Part shown: positions 22,640-34,777 of the stretch, piece after piece
How positions within the stretch are numbered: the first letter of the stretch is position 1
Layout of the letters: each line of letters opens with the position of its first letter
DNA from: Sarcocystis neurona
Lineage: Eukaryota; Apicomplexa; Conoidasida; Eucoccidiorida; Sarcocystidae
Length of the DNA stretch: 64,000 nucleotides
NCBI GenBank assembly: GCA_000727475.1
Contig: KL647292.1
Span: 421,882-485,881 of the forward strand
Direction: 5' to 3'
The notes under the pieces: model-generated
What the model was told of the DNA's origin: nothing
What the model saw: only the letters and a program-made list of their open reading frames with translations
Databases searched by the model: none
Made by a program: the position numbers and the translations under genes

Positions 22640-25600
22640 CTATAGATCAGCAGTGAGGCAATTTGAGTTTTTGTAAGCTTCCACCATGAGAAATTCCGCA
22701 AGGTAGTCAACGGGGTCTTCAGGCATCACACGACAGATTTGTAGCAGGCCCTCCGATAGCGCCGGCACCACTGACTGCATAAGGTATCTTCTCAGCGGTA
22801 TACTTCTTGCTAACACAACCTCCTTCTCATGCTGGGCTATGCGTTGTAGACGTTCGCTGTCTCGTTTTCTCCTCTCTTCGACAAGCTTCTTCTCCGCTGC
22901 TCGCTTTTCCTCCTCCTCCTCCTCCTGACGCTTCCTCTCTTGGTCCGCGATCTGCTGCTGTTGCCTCTCCCGCTCCAGCAGAGACTGACGCTCGGATTTT
23001 AGAAAATTGAAAAACCTACCATTCCGCTCTAAATAGATGATGGACAAGTCCAGTATCTCGTCCGCTGACCTTCTCTCCACATTCAAATACAACACCTCTC
23101 TCTGGCGCTCCTGAAGCAAGGGGAAGAGAAGCAGAACCGAATGTCCTTTACCCGCGGCCGCTATGGATAGATACGCGTCTTAAAAAATACATGTATTCCC
23201 TACCTTGTAAGGGTATAAATGTGTACGGCTGCGTGAACCTATGCTTCTTTGTGTGCAATGGGACGAAGGTGTGCTGACGAGAGAAAAGCATTCTTACGCT
23301 GCAGGCACGTGAAATTTTTCTTCGCTGGGCATCTACGCTTGTGCGCCTGCGTAAGCGTCTACATCAGGAGACTACGTGGCTTGTCTGCCCACGGGGACAA
23401 GCCAGGCGTACGATACGAGGCCTGCGCGATCATTAATAAATACTGGTGAAATGTGGACGTAGAGTGATACGAGCAGCCGCGGTGTCCGCTTCCAACCTAT
23501 CAGTAAAGTTGGCGGTCAGGCTTCTTCAAATATAACGAAGGTTCAAGCGCTGAATCAGATTATTAAAAAGAGCTCGTTTGCGTCACCCCACCAAATACGA
23601 GCAAGCACGACTAGCTGCCTGGTACTCTTGGTGTTGAGGCACTTTTCTTGTTTCGATTGCTGTTGAAGCTTCCACCGTTTCGCCGCAGATGATTGCCCGA
23701 GCAGTTTCGTTTTACCTACGCTGACCTCTTCTCTCAGGCCTGCAGCGCAGACGTGGACCAGTACTTGCAGCTGAAGCATCCGCGCTGTGCCGTCAAGAGA
23801 GCACAACGTGTGTGAAACGGTGATCTACTAGCTGCAGAAGGCTTCTAGGATAACATTAGTCCTTAGGTGTACCTACATGTATGTATATGTATAGAGAGGT
23901 TGACACACGGACAGACAGACAGACAGATCAATTTGCCTGGTTGTTCACGTGTGTACGAGTTCCCGGCAGAAAAGTGTTTTCTCTTGTAAGCATGTGAGAA
24001 CATGGTTCGCGTCACATACGGAATGGTACAAATGTTCGTAACATCCTTTTCCTTCGGGTATGCCACACCGCATCTCTACTTTCTGTAGCGATCCTCCGTT
24101 TCCGTCCCTTCTGAAATTCTTTCGAGGGAACGCGTTCCTTATACTTGCTACACAAGACGTCTCCTGTAGCCTGAGGAGCACTGTGCGGTTAACTTGCGGA
24201 GGGCGACGTGCCCCTGTTGACTACAAGAGTCTCCCCGAGTGCAAAAGATTCTTCCTAGAAAAGCAGCTGACCGTGAACGTTGTTGGCAGTCTCCTGTTTC
24301 AACAGTTGTCCGGAAGGTGTTGCCGATAGAGAGTTCTCAATCCGGAAGAACCCGCGAGCTCCCTACCCGACGCCACGCCACAGTGCTGGCGTTATTTTAA
24401 TCGTTCAGAAACTGAGCTCTCCCTCCTTGCTGCTTCACCTCAGATATTTGACGCACCGGGTATGCAACTCCCGCAAAACTGTTGCCTGAAGAAGAGACGC
24501 TGAGCTTTGTTATTTCTTCCTTCCTACTGCGATCTGTGGCCGTCCGATGTGGCGCTGCTGCAGTAGTTTCTCATCCGATCGCGCTATTGTCTACTTGAAG
24601 GATTTAACTACTTTATTCGAAACTAAGGTCTGCTTTTTTTTAAGCTCCATCTTGTGCTAAGTGGCTCCGGCAGCAAGTCCAGCGCAAGGCTCAGGTGAAG
24701 CCGCATTTTAACAGTTTTTTGGGTATCTCTTAGTCGTGTGCTCCCAGCTGGTATTTCCTGCAGCGGATTACCTGGAAAAAATCAGCCAGAGAGGGCTCTC
24801 CCTTTTCACTCTCGTTCGCGAGGTTGTGCTGGAAAAGACGGCGGAGAAACCCTTCGCGGTCATTATGACCTGATACGCGCAGTAGTGACCCACACAGACT
24901 ACTGCAACTTATTTGCTTCCTCCGACGAGGGTGTGTTCACCTTTGCGTGCAAGGGGCTTCTAGGAGGCTGACACGACATCTTCTAATCACACAGGGAAAG
25001 TTCGCGAACTACGGAACAGAGTAAAGTTGCACACAGTCCAGTGTAAAATATAAACTTGTGGGTTGCGCACTCGTTGTAAACTGAAACAAGCATTCAGTAC
25101 CACAGCAGTGTTCACTTGTAGGTTAATTTAGTAGATCTACGTCATTTCAACATGAGTGCAAACCAACGGTATGCCCAACTCGAAACGTTACAAATGGAAA
25201 TGCTTATGTGTCAAATACATGATGTAAAGCCCTCCCTCACCCGATTCAGGGAGTCAATCGTATTACACATCGCGTGGGATCCGCAGTGCCAGGGAGTTAG
25301 CTGTACGTGTTGTGTGGGTACGCGCAGTGAACGTGGAAGAAGTCACCTCTGCAGTTGTCTGCAGCCTCACAAGCGGTATACCTGCAAGACTACGTGACGC
25401 ATTTGTTGCTGTTTACAATCTGGTCATATGTGTCTTTCCATATTGGCGCAATTTTATGTACATATTCAGACAACAAAGTAGCATCCAGGATCCACCTCCG
25501 CAACTAGTGGAATTCGTAACCGACTTCCTGCTATAGTATTTTTGTAAGGCCCGTCAAGGTGGAGACGTTTTCTCTCCATTTTCAAGACTAGAATCCATTC

Positions 25601-28600
25601 CTGCGTACACTCCACGTGCAAATAAACATATATACGTGTTACTTTATGTTTTGTAGAAAAAGCGTGCCACGGCGTGTAGGCGTCTCTGTACCCGGAATAA
25701 TCTGACTCTGTGGAAGGCTCATCAGCCTCTGTTCGCAGTGTCCCTCAGATGCTTTCAAAATTATGATGTAGTCGGGTGCCTTTAAGGGATCCAACTCCAT
25801 CTCTGTTGGCTTTGTCTCCTGTGATTCATCTTCTTCGTCACCACCGGCGCCGCTGCTCGCTTCTTCTCTCCCGTCACCGTCCTTATTTTCCTTCGGCCGG
25901 AGGAAAAGTGCTGCTGCTGCTTCGTATGTCCTACGGTCACATGCAGAGAAGGATACGTGTAAATTAAGCAATCACTCTCAGAGAGCGAGGGTAGAAAACG
26001 GATGACAGCTCTTGCAGAAAGGTCACCAGTTCACGAAACATATGTAGGGCGAAATTGCAGACACAAGGACATGATCTCTTTGTAAATCGGCTTACGTACT
26101 ACGTACACGTATGTATGTGTACTCCATATAGACGGAGGTATATATCTTGGGGGAACAGTTGGGCACATTACTGCCGAGTACAACAACGTGACCAGACAAC
26201 ACGAGCGCCTACAGCACTACGTATCTGTGTCAGCACGGAGGATGGCACGCTGAAGAGCAGGTGGCGTAAAAAGTCGATGAACAGAATTTACAGAAATAGA
26301 ATCCAGAGAAAAACGTTAACAAGCGATTAAAACCATTCAGCCCGCCAAGTAACTACATCGTGCCCTTCCAGTGCGGTTGTAAAGGGAGCACGTCTCCCTG
26401 TTACTGCACGTTTTGAAGCGTTCGGTCAGGGAAGTCTAATAGAACTCCACAAGCAGTCGTTACTGCGTATGTGCGAACGCCTCAGATTTTCCTGCAGATA
26501 CCGCTAATTAGCCGTCACTCCAAAAGACAGCTTTCCTTGTCAATGCACGCACGCCACCCAAAAATACTAGCCGCTGTGACACCTACGCGTATAGTCCCCA
26601 AGCGTGTGCCCAGGAGATGTGGTGGTCCCTGTATATGAGATCTGTACAATGAAAAAGATAACTATGTATGTAATCTCAGACATTCCACCTCTAAGACGTA
26701 TACGTACGTAGATATATATGCATGTCTACATTACGCAAACACGGGGGTATACGCTGTATACCGTGGCGTGGGCGACATAGACGTCGTGGTAGTGTGTACG
26801 CCGATAACGTACGGAAGAGATGACCTTTTATGATGCAGCACTAGCAAACTATTTGTCGAAACCTGTACTTTCTACACGGCGGATACATTTGAGTGACATG
26901 TAAGTGTGAACCTGCATGTCATGCGTCTTCCTATGTGAGTCGGCGCTCAACGAGATCCGTGTACGCATGGCAGCGCAGATCCTTGCGGTACGCAGTACTG
27001 CTCCTTTCATATCTGCAGATAGATAGATGGTTGCTTTGAAGTGTGAGGAGAAAAATTCCCCACCACGACTGCTATATCTGCTGGAGAATTACAGTTGTTA
27101 CACAGTACACTTTTTGCTTACTTTGGATATCCATCTAGTACGAAGCCCCTGAAGCGGCACACATTTTGCTGCAGCTTCGCGTTGTATATCCTTGTCATAG
27201 TTTCCAAATCGAAGCGAACTTTTTTGTTGCTGCTGGGAGAGCCAAAATTCCTCCCTACTGCTGCTGGTGTCGGGGTCTTCTTTCTTTTCTTCTGCTCTTC
27301 GAGCAGTTGGGACCACCTTTTTTTCAAAAGGGTTCCCAAATCGTCACTTCTTGCCATTGACTCTTCAACCACTTCGAGCGTGCGCAGAGCACACAGGTTC
27401 AGCTTCGCTGAAATAAGATTAGACAAGAGTGTCTTTCCGCTGCCCGGAGGACCTGCACGCGAAACGATGTGGTGCAGATTCACCGAGACGTTGTGCAGAC
27501 TGGAGAAGTTCGAGTGCTGAAGAATGACGGTAGGAGGCGTGTTGCACACGCACACGCATACTTTTTGACGTATATACCTGCATGCTGGTGAAATATAATG
27601 TTGTGGCGAGGCTGAATAGTGTGAAGCGAGGTGAGGTGAACAGAAGTAGTGGTCAGGGGTAGACCTCTTGCAAAACAGTGTTCTAGTGAAATTCTGCATC
27701 GGATGAGTCTGAGGTTGCAATAACGGATGTATGCGTCACTCCTGGGGGTCTCAGCGGGGGCGCATCTAGACACAGACTCAGCAAAGGCGAACAACGGCAG
27801 CGGACTGACGGAACCACTGCACCACTCCTGAAAGCAAGCAACTGAGAAGCTGAACCTTAGTTGATGCATGCAAGTCCGGGGGACAGTGTTGTACGTAAGG
27901 CGGGAGGGGAAGCAGCACATTCATGACAACCAAACCACGAGATATGTGAGGATAGCGCAAAAACGGTCATTCTTGCTTCCTTTCCCAGTTAATTGCAACC
28001 AGAGTGAACACATGCGGAACACGTTACGGATGGGCACAAGAGAAACCGGAAGGTGACCCAGGCTGCTACTTACTGGAATTGCGTAAGTACTCAAAGCAGC
28101 TGATGCTTACTGACAGAAGCCTTTTGACCATCCATAACCACAGGGTGAATTCAAACACAAAATGGCCCATAACAGGACAGAGAGATGTTTTTTCCAGCCA
28201 GACTCGAAAGAGAAAGCAATGTCTGTGGCCGATCGTGGGCGAATGTTTCGTAGCGAACATTTTACTACGTGCGTAGTGCTGGATCCATAATACACCTGCT
28301 CCGAGACTGCGTACGCAGGAGACACTTTTTTCTCTCACGAATCTCGTACCGCTGATGAGAACCTTTACTTGTTTCAGGTTCCTATACGTGCAAAATTCTT
28401 TTGCCACCTTCTCAATGTTCTCGCACAAGCCTTTCTGGCAATGCCACACAAAGTCGTCCTTCGTCATTTCGTTTGATGGGACGAGTCGAAGGTCAACCGT
28501 TAAGAGTTCCGCCTCTTGCACTAGCATGGCTTGCTCTTGCGTGACTTGTGGGACACTGTAAGGCTGCCCAACAGAGTTTACTATCGTTTGAATAATGTCG

Positions 28601-30861
28601 TATTGAGTTACATTGGACTCGTCCACCGCTATGTGGTATTGCTCCTCGCTTGCTGATGTTGATAGGCGTTTCACCAAATTGACCACGTCTCGCACATGAA
28701 CAGTGGGAATCCAGTTGTTGCCCGGGCCTACGCCAAATCGACAGTAGAATGTGGAACACGTGGGATCTCAGAAGAGGGTATATATATGTATATTTTTCGT
28801 ACACACGTGTCAACACCCGACTGCGCTTTCCAGTGAGACGTTTGTTGAGATTGTCATAGTATGTACGTGTCTGTGCACAGACACGCTCTACGACTGTAGG
28901 TGCAATACGTACGGACGCACACGGTCCACGTGTATACGGTCATGCAAATGTCCATTATTGCTTGAGATCACGAAAAATAAAGGGCTTCGTGGCTGTGGTG
29001 CGCAGCTGAAACAAAGCCATAACGTAGGCTGCACCAGATTACTGGAAATCAGCCTGAACGCGAAGGTCTGGTCTCAAGGGGGACGCCGCAGATGTGTCAG
29101 GTGCGCACAGGCGCAGGGATCCTACAAAGAGGTATCCTGTGTATGTTAATATTGACCCGGCGTGCAGTACAAAGGAGCCTAGAACAGGGGTGCCCGCGAG
29201 ACAACTTTATCGTCATGTATATATATATATATATTTCGTCTTCGTTGTCTTCTTCGGTCGAGAGCAAATGCACCGCAAATCATAATGTGGATTAACGACC
29301 ACTGTGTTCCACTTAGTAGAAGTGCACGAACAGGAGTCGTTTTTGCCACGTCTTCTACGACAGCCTACAGGGTGGTCTTCGTGCTCGTACTAAGACACAG
29401 TGCTCCGCCTAACTTGGAGGTGGTAGTGCTGGCCGTGTACCTCTGCATTTCTCTGTCGCACTAATCGACAAGTTAGTTGTTTCAAGAAGCTACCGGAGCC
29501 ACGAAATTAAAGCACCTGAACGTGCGATGCAGAGTTTCACTCTTAGCACACCAGAACACATTCGCTTACCCGCCAAAGGTTGCGTGTACGTACGGCGAGC
29601 ACACGTCAACATAGAGATGCGAAAACTAGTGTCTCGAGTGCACCCACTTGGTGAGTTCTAGATGATTTCAGGCAGAGCAGTGAAGCAAACCGCATTGGAT
29701 GTGGCAAGTTTAAGAATTCTCTGTCATTTTACACAGCGAAGCGAAGCAACAGTGCTGAGTTATGCGCCAGCTCGGTGCAGGGCCCGCCTGGAACACGTCG
29801 CTTTCTGCGACGTGTTTCCCACCACGAACATGTTTTTTAAATCCTGTAAATAAAGTATCCGTCATCAGAAAGGTGCCTTAGATGGAAAAAAGTCACTTAC
29901 CAATGATTCTGTGAGAGTCCAGTCCGAGCCATGCAGCTTTGAACGCCTGATAAAGCGGCCCTTCTCCGTTTCCGTACAGGAGTCCAGCAGAAACAACGTA
30001 AGTAGTTATATTTTCTTTCGAACCGAGAGACATAACGAGGGTCTCTACAGTTTTCCATCTTTGATATCTGGACGCAGGAATTCTTCGTTCTTTGTCAGAG
30101 CCTTTTAGTCTGCGCGGCTTCACTGCTCGCCTAAGAGGTCCTACATTGCTCTTTTTCTTCTTAGAAATGGAGTTGATAGCTACAAAGCGGTTTGGCATGA
30201 GCAGTGGTTCTTCTTCTTCCTCCTCTTCGACAGCTTCTGCTTCATCGCTGTCTTCACTCAAGTCTTCATCACTGTCTTCAGCATCTTCTTGACCCGTTCT
30301 GTTGGGCGTGTCACCGCGGGACGCAGGTGCTTCTCCATCTTCGTCTCCTGCTTCGCCTTCTGATTGGTTGTCTTCGATTTCTTCGTCTGAGTCGTGCTGA
30401 ACCATTTCCACCAGCGTTTTTGCCCATACCATCATAGATGATATTAGGACAAAAACCAGCGGTTTCTCAATAGGTGAGTGCTTCAGCGTCTTAACGATAC
30501 TCTCTACTTCTTCTGGATCAGTGGTGTGCAGGTCGTAGACGATTAAAGAGCATGAGGCCAGGTTTTTAAAGAGCTGCTGAGGATTTCTTTTGCAGACGAG
30601 ACGCCGCACGAACTGTGGAGGAGGTAGTCGATCGTCAGATTTTACTTCGACATCTTCATTGTCTACGGAGCGGGGGGTGGGTGCGCCGCCGTGTTTCCCC
30701 GCAGTAGTGGCGGCCTTCGGTAGGGCTGCGTTTCCATCCTCTCCATTGTTCTGCTGCTGAGTCGTTCCAAACAGACGATTTGTAACGCCTTTGAACCGCC
30801 GAAGCCCAGCGCACAAGGCATACCCGATGTACGTGTCTACGTTGTTAATAAAAATTCTCAT
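22640..30861 (-). CDS. AK7: Adenylate kinase 7-like protein (N-terminal Rossmann-like, kinase, Dpy-30 motif)
   Basis: Exons on the minus strand: 30861-29901, 28727-28350, 27452-27122, 25930-25643 and 23110-22640. The first three junctions fit exactly in phase. Between the last two the phases differ (2 versus 0), so a short exon of length 1 mod 3 is still missing in 23111-25642. The N-terminus MRIFINNVDTY, then FVLISSMMVWAKT, AAWLGL and WIPTVHVRDVV, follow human AK7 in order. The kinase core has Walker A GPPGSGKT (residues 447-454) and FVLDGYPKT. The last exon has a Glu/Lys/Arg coiled coil and a Dpy-30 motif ending EDPVDYLAEFL. AK7 keeps ATP/ADP/AMP balanced in motile cilia; here the likely site is the microgamete flagellum (inference). 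An acidic insert at residues 158-222 and an Ala-rich acidic insert after GYPKT enlarge it to over 800 aa. Confidence 0.92.
22690..22815 (-). other. Dpy-30 motif of the AK7-like protein
   Basis: The segment reads IPLRRYLMQSVVPAL then SEGLLQICRV and PEDPVDYLAEFL. This helical hairpin is known to dimerise and bind amphipathic helices of partner proteins in ciliary and chromatin complexes. Confidence 0.9.
23111..25642 (-). other. AK7-like intron(s) hiding one unlocated short exon
   Basis: The donor at 25642 is GTAACA and the acceptor cttgcttcag at 23111 is strong. The family sequence expected here, about 20 residues just after the kinase lid, has no obvious match. No other gene is seen in this stretch. 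Confidence 0.6.
25931..27121 (-). other. AK7-like intron 3
   Basis: The donor GTAAGC follows CCA-AA, and the acceptor gtgaccgtag supplies G to make Lys before TYE. Small TA/GTA tracts lie near 26700. Confidence 0.85.
27453..28349 (-). other. AK7-like intron 2
   Basis: The donor GTACGA comes after the first base of the Walker A Gly codon, and the acceptor gcgtgcag supplies GT. The splice falls exactly inside the nucleotide-binding loop. Confidence 0.88.
28728..29900 (-). other. AK7-like intron 1
   Basis: The donor is GTAAGT after IIG plus one base, and the acceptor is tggcgtag. A TA microsatellite sits at about 29219-29234 and a short TA run near 28780. Confidence 0.85.
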
Positions 30862-33800
30862 CGTGGCTTTCGTAAGGCAGACGCGCGACGCATCGAAGGC
30901 TGGGGAAAGCAGGCAAAATAGACTTCGTGCTTATGGGGGGGTGAAGACCACGCGGAAAAAACTGCACCCACTCGCAAATCGAGCGAAGCACTCGTGCAAT
31001 TCTACAAGAATCTCAAGGATGCAATTCAAAGCGTAGAAGTGTTTATACGTGTCTACACATACGTGTAATTACTTCCTGATTACATAGGTGTCCTCGAAGG
31101 TCTGTATACTCGCACGAGAAATACAGTGCTGAGCCCGTAGAGACACAAGCGCATTCGTATCGCCTCTAGAATTAGAGATCATAATAAACTCAAGACGTGC
31201 GCCCTCTGGGAAGAGTGTTTTGTCTATTGTGACCAGGGTGGGTGGTCTCTGCGGTATACCCCTTGCCAGTCAGTGCGATGTCGTACAACGCGTGGGTCAT
31301 TTTAGAGGTGTGATTGGAACTCACCTGCGAAACGTGTTTACATTTCTGAGGAGGAATCTACGAGTTATAGGCTATCGTGAGAAATGGATATATACGGGGA
31401 TGTCTTGTCTCCCTGTGCAGCCACGCAGACGTAGCTGTGGCTTGAACTTCCACGCTCCTCTAACACCTGTTGAAGTCTGCGCAGACTAAGCAGTTTCTTT
31501 CAAATCGAGCAAATTAGCGTTCGTGCCTGATCAGAGTGACGTGTGAGATAAAGATTCAGATATGAACAGTTACTCCTCGTTTATACTCAACCGTACGCTG
31601 CACAGCGCAAAAGCTGGGTTGACGGCGGGCTGTGCATACTGCAGCGAAAGAGGATTTGGTTGAAAAGGCTTCCACAGTATTCATGGTGACACTTTTTCTC
31701 TATCAACAATCAATGGAGTAGTCTTACGTAACAGGCACCGCCAAAAATTCTTCAGTGACCTCGTTTCGTTGGATTTTAGCTTTTCTGCATATGTCCTGGA
31801 GAGTTTCCCACACAGTACTTGCGCAGGCGGCCGGCCTACTTCCGTGCAGGAGAAAACACTGGGCCTTCGCAGACCAAGAGCAAACGAGCTATTCGCATGT
31901 GTACGTGACAGGTGCGTGACCGTCAGCCGTTCGAGAAAGCTCACTATTGCAGACCCATTCTTTCGCCAGCGGGGAAGAGCTCTGTTGTGCGTGCTGAATT
32001 GTTGCAGTGAAGCACGATGCCAACGCTGTAGCGACAGACTCTTTTCACGTGCGACGGAGCAGTGGGCGACCTCCACTGAAACACTGCTTCGTACGTTTTA
32101 AGTGCGGGGACGTATCCCCGTTCATGCCCATGTTCAAGTGCGTTTCTGCCGCCGGACTGTGGCAGGTAGGGAAGTAGATCTGTTTGTAAAGGAACGCATG
32201 TCTGATCTTACACATTATGCAAATCCGCATGCAGCGCCAGATGCACGACGGAAATGTTTACGTAAAGCAGTCCACAGCACTTGCCTGAGGGTCTGCAGCC
32301 TGCCCGAACGTCCACCCGTAAATCTAACGCTCCTACCGTCCTACGCTCTCTGTCTATTGGTAGTAGTTCATCGTTGTGCGTAGCACACGGAGGAATTACA
32401 TTTCACGTTCCGGTTAGACAGTAACGATCGTTCACGTCGTGGTTAGCGCAGTGCAGCCTCACGAAATGTCGGCAGAGAGGATTTGTTCCGCACGGTTTCC
32501 TGAGCTCCTCGGGTCATGTTATGTAACAGTACGTGTCTTTGGACTGAAGGGGAGAACTAGTGTCCTGTTGTCTTGTCGTAGACGAGTGGGCTTTCGAGCA
32601 AGTCGTGGGAAAAAAACAACTGTGTCGCGGCTAGCTGGTAGCCTTGAATGCTTCCTTTCTTCAGCGAGCAGGCAATTACTTAATGAACAGAATCGAAAAC
32701 GATTCTCCGCAACGACGGTACGTGTTCTGAACCCCCATTGACAGGATGCATGGAGGTGGTGCCATTCGGTTGGAGACGTGTGAGCTCAAATATATCGCAA
32801 ATGCATACGCCACCATCTCCAGCATTACATACTTTCCGGTGGGCTTCACAGTTGCCGGTGATGCGGGAACGCCGTGAGGTATTAACTCAATTTCCTGTTC
32901 GGCCGCGCCGGTAGGGGGCGTGCCTGCCCTGTCAGCTCCTACGGGAACACCGCAGCGCCTCACGAATACCTATCGCGTGTACTGGGCCGGTGCCGCGCTC
33001 AAATTTACGTAGCTTGCGTGCGCGTCTTCCACTGTGGAACTTGGCTGGGAAAACTCGAACTGTCAGGCATAAGTGGGTGGTACTACCCTCAGATTTACGT
33101 TGCTTGCGTGCGCATCTATTTGCTGTGGACAGTTGCACAGGAAACTCAAACAGTTTTGCTATCCCTACGGGCGTCGCCGTCACTGCGCAGCGACTGAACA
33201 CGTACCAGTACGTCGTGCACCCTGGCTGGATGTTGTCGGGAAGGAGGCTGTGAGGGCGCTTTGGAACACCACTTCCGCTCCCATCTGTTGTGTCTTCTTT
33301 TGCATAGGCAGTTCAGTCTTCCCCGATATTTTCAACCTTCAGGCAGATGTGTCATGAGCAATTTCACAATAGAAGGCACTGGGCAAATGTGGATTTGGTG
33401 TACTTGCCCGGGGCATCGCCCGGTCTTGGGATGTACGCCTAAAGTAAACTACAGTGTGTCATGACTTGCAGGAAAAATGTTTATACCGGAGTGATTCTGG
33501 CTCTGCCACTGAGCATAGTTATCTAGTTGTTGATCACTGGGTTTGGTATCAGCGGTCCCTTTCTTGTGGGTTGTGACGCCCTTAAATTGTCAGACACGGG
33601 GGCCGCCTGTCTGGCGTTCGTTTGCGGACAGTTAGTGTGTAACGTCAAATTATGTAACTTTGTCTGACGGCCTGTGTAAGCATTTCGCCTTATCAAATTT
33701 TCTTCTTCGATTGCCTCCTCGATGGTTGTAGTTTGCACTCAATTCCTTCGGCCTTCTTTACATATCTAACCCGAAGCACGTCGTAGCCGACGACGACGGC

Positions 33801-34519
33801 ACCCCGTCGTGTGCAAGTAGAGTGCGTGGCAACAAACGATTGCCCCGTCGCAGCGTTACATTAAGTGAAAGGCGAACTGCTAAAAAAAATTAAGGTTTTC
33901 AGGTCAAAACTGATATTTCACCTCCTTTCTCAGGCAGCTTTTTCCGCTGCACAGACAGTGGCCCATGCTGTTTTTGAATCTCTAGGGGGGACGCGGAGAG
34001 CACGGCATTCAACTTCCTGGTGTCTGTCTACGGCTGCTCGTGCAGTGCAGTACATACATCGCTTCCTCATGCCCAGCCACTGTTACAGAAAAGCCTTGCC
34101 GCCGAGTTTACACGGCGTGCGTCATACCGCTTTTCTTTCTATGTGTACGAGTGAATCGATGACATTTGCTGGGAAAAGATACACGCAGTTGCACGCGTCC
34201 CTAATTTCGTGTGTGGTTGTGTGTTGAAATACATTGCGACAAATAGAAAGGTGTCGAGCACACATCCAGAACTCTGCGCTGACTCCGGGTCTCTGCGTTG
34301 TCTACGGTTTGTTCATATCTGCTATCGTCCGCGACTGGGCAAGTCCGGCAGAGAACACGTATCGTCGTCCAGACTTCACCAAGATTTTACGTCGCTTTTC
34401 TTCACAGCAGCCGAGAGAACGTCGTCTGCGCTGCACTTCGTTGTTGTCGGGCTGCAGCGTGCAGGAGAGTGAGTGGCTTGTGGCTCAGGTTCATTAACTG
34501 TACACAGAAGGTGAAGAAA
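30862..34519. other. Intergenic region upstream of the AK7-like gene
   Basis: It should include the AK7 promoter at its left end. The only structure I see is the duplicated block at 32998-33155. Several 90-130-codon open frames exist, none with recognisable similarity. Confidence 0.5.
32998..33155. repeat. Tandem duplication, period about 90 bp
   Basis: The copy at 32998-33063 (ctcaaatttacgtagcttgc) and the copy at 33088-33155 (ctcagatttacgttgcttgc) align along their lengths with mismatches. Weaker similarity extends to flanking blocks starting cctacggg at about 32938 and 33165. Confidence 0.65.
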
Positions 34520-34777
34520 ATGTCGTTCGACGAGCTTGTACGGCGGACGACCACCATGACGGTGCCAACCCCCCCTTCACAGGACCAGAAGACCACGTAC
34601 GTGTTGCTTGGGGTGATAAACTGCCTGCTCTTTGGAGTAGGCATGATGGTCATTGGATGCATATCAAACGATACCATAAGCATACTTATCGGACTTTTTC
34701 AACTTATTCTTCCGTTTGTAGGATGGATATGGGCTATTGTTTGGGGTGTCCTTATTGTCCTGAGGGCTGCGCAATGA
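34520..34777 (+). CDS. Small two-helix membrane protein (85 aa)
   Basis: The frame opens MSFDELVRRTTT, followed by a short Pro/Thr-rich hydrophilic link. Two hydrophobic segments come next, about residues 28-50 and 56-82. The second contains GWIWAIVWG and ends near the C-terminus RAAQ. The closely spaced helices joined by a short polar turn, with a GWIW...WG signature, recall the SPEC3/Stum type of small membrane protein, but I would not assign the family on this. Composition differs from the repeat-driven frames nearby: no homopolymers and a clean hydrophobicity pattern. The ATG follows gaagaaa, so A is at -3. An upstream 5' intron is possible. Confidence 0.6.
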   Translation: MSFDELVRRTTTMTVPTPPSQDQKTTYVLLGVINCLLFGVGMMVIGCISNDTISILIGLFQLILPFVGWIWAIVWGVLIVLRAAQ

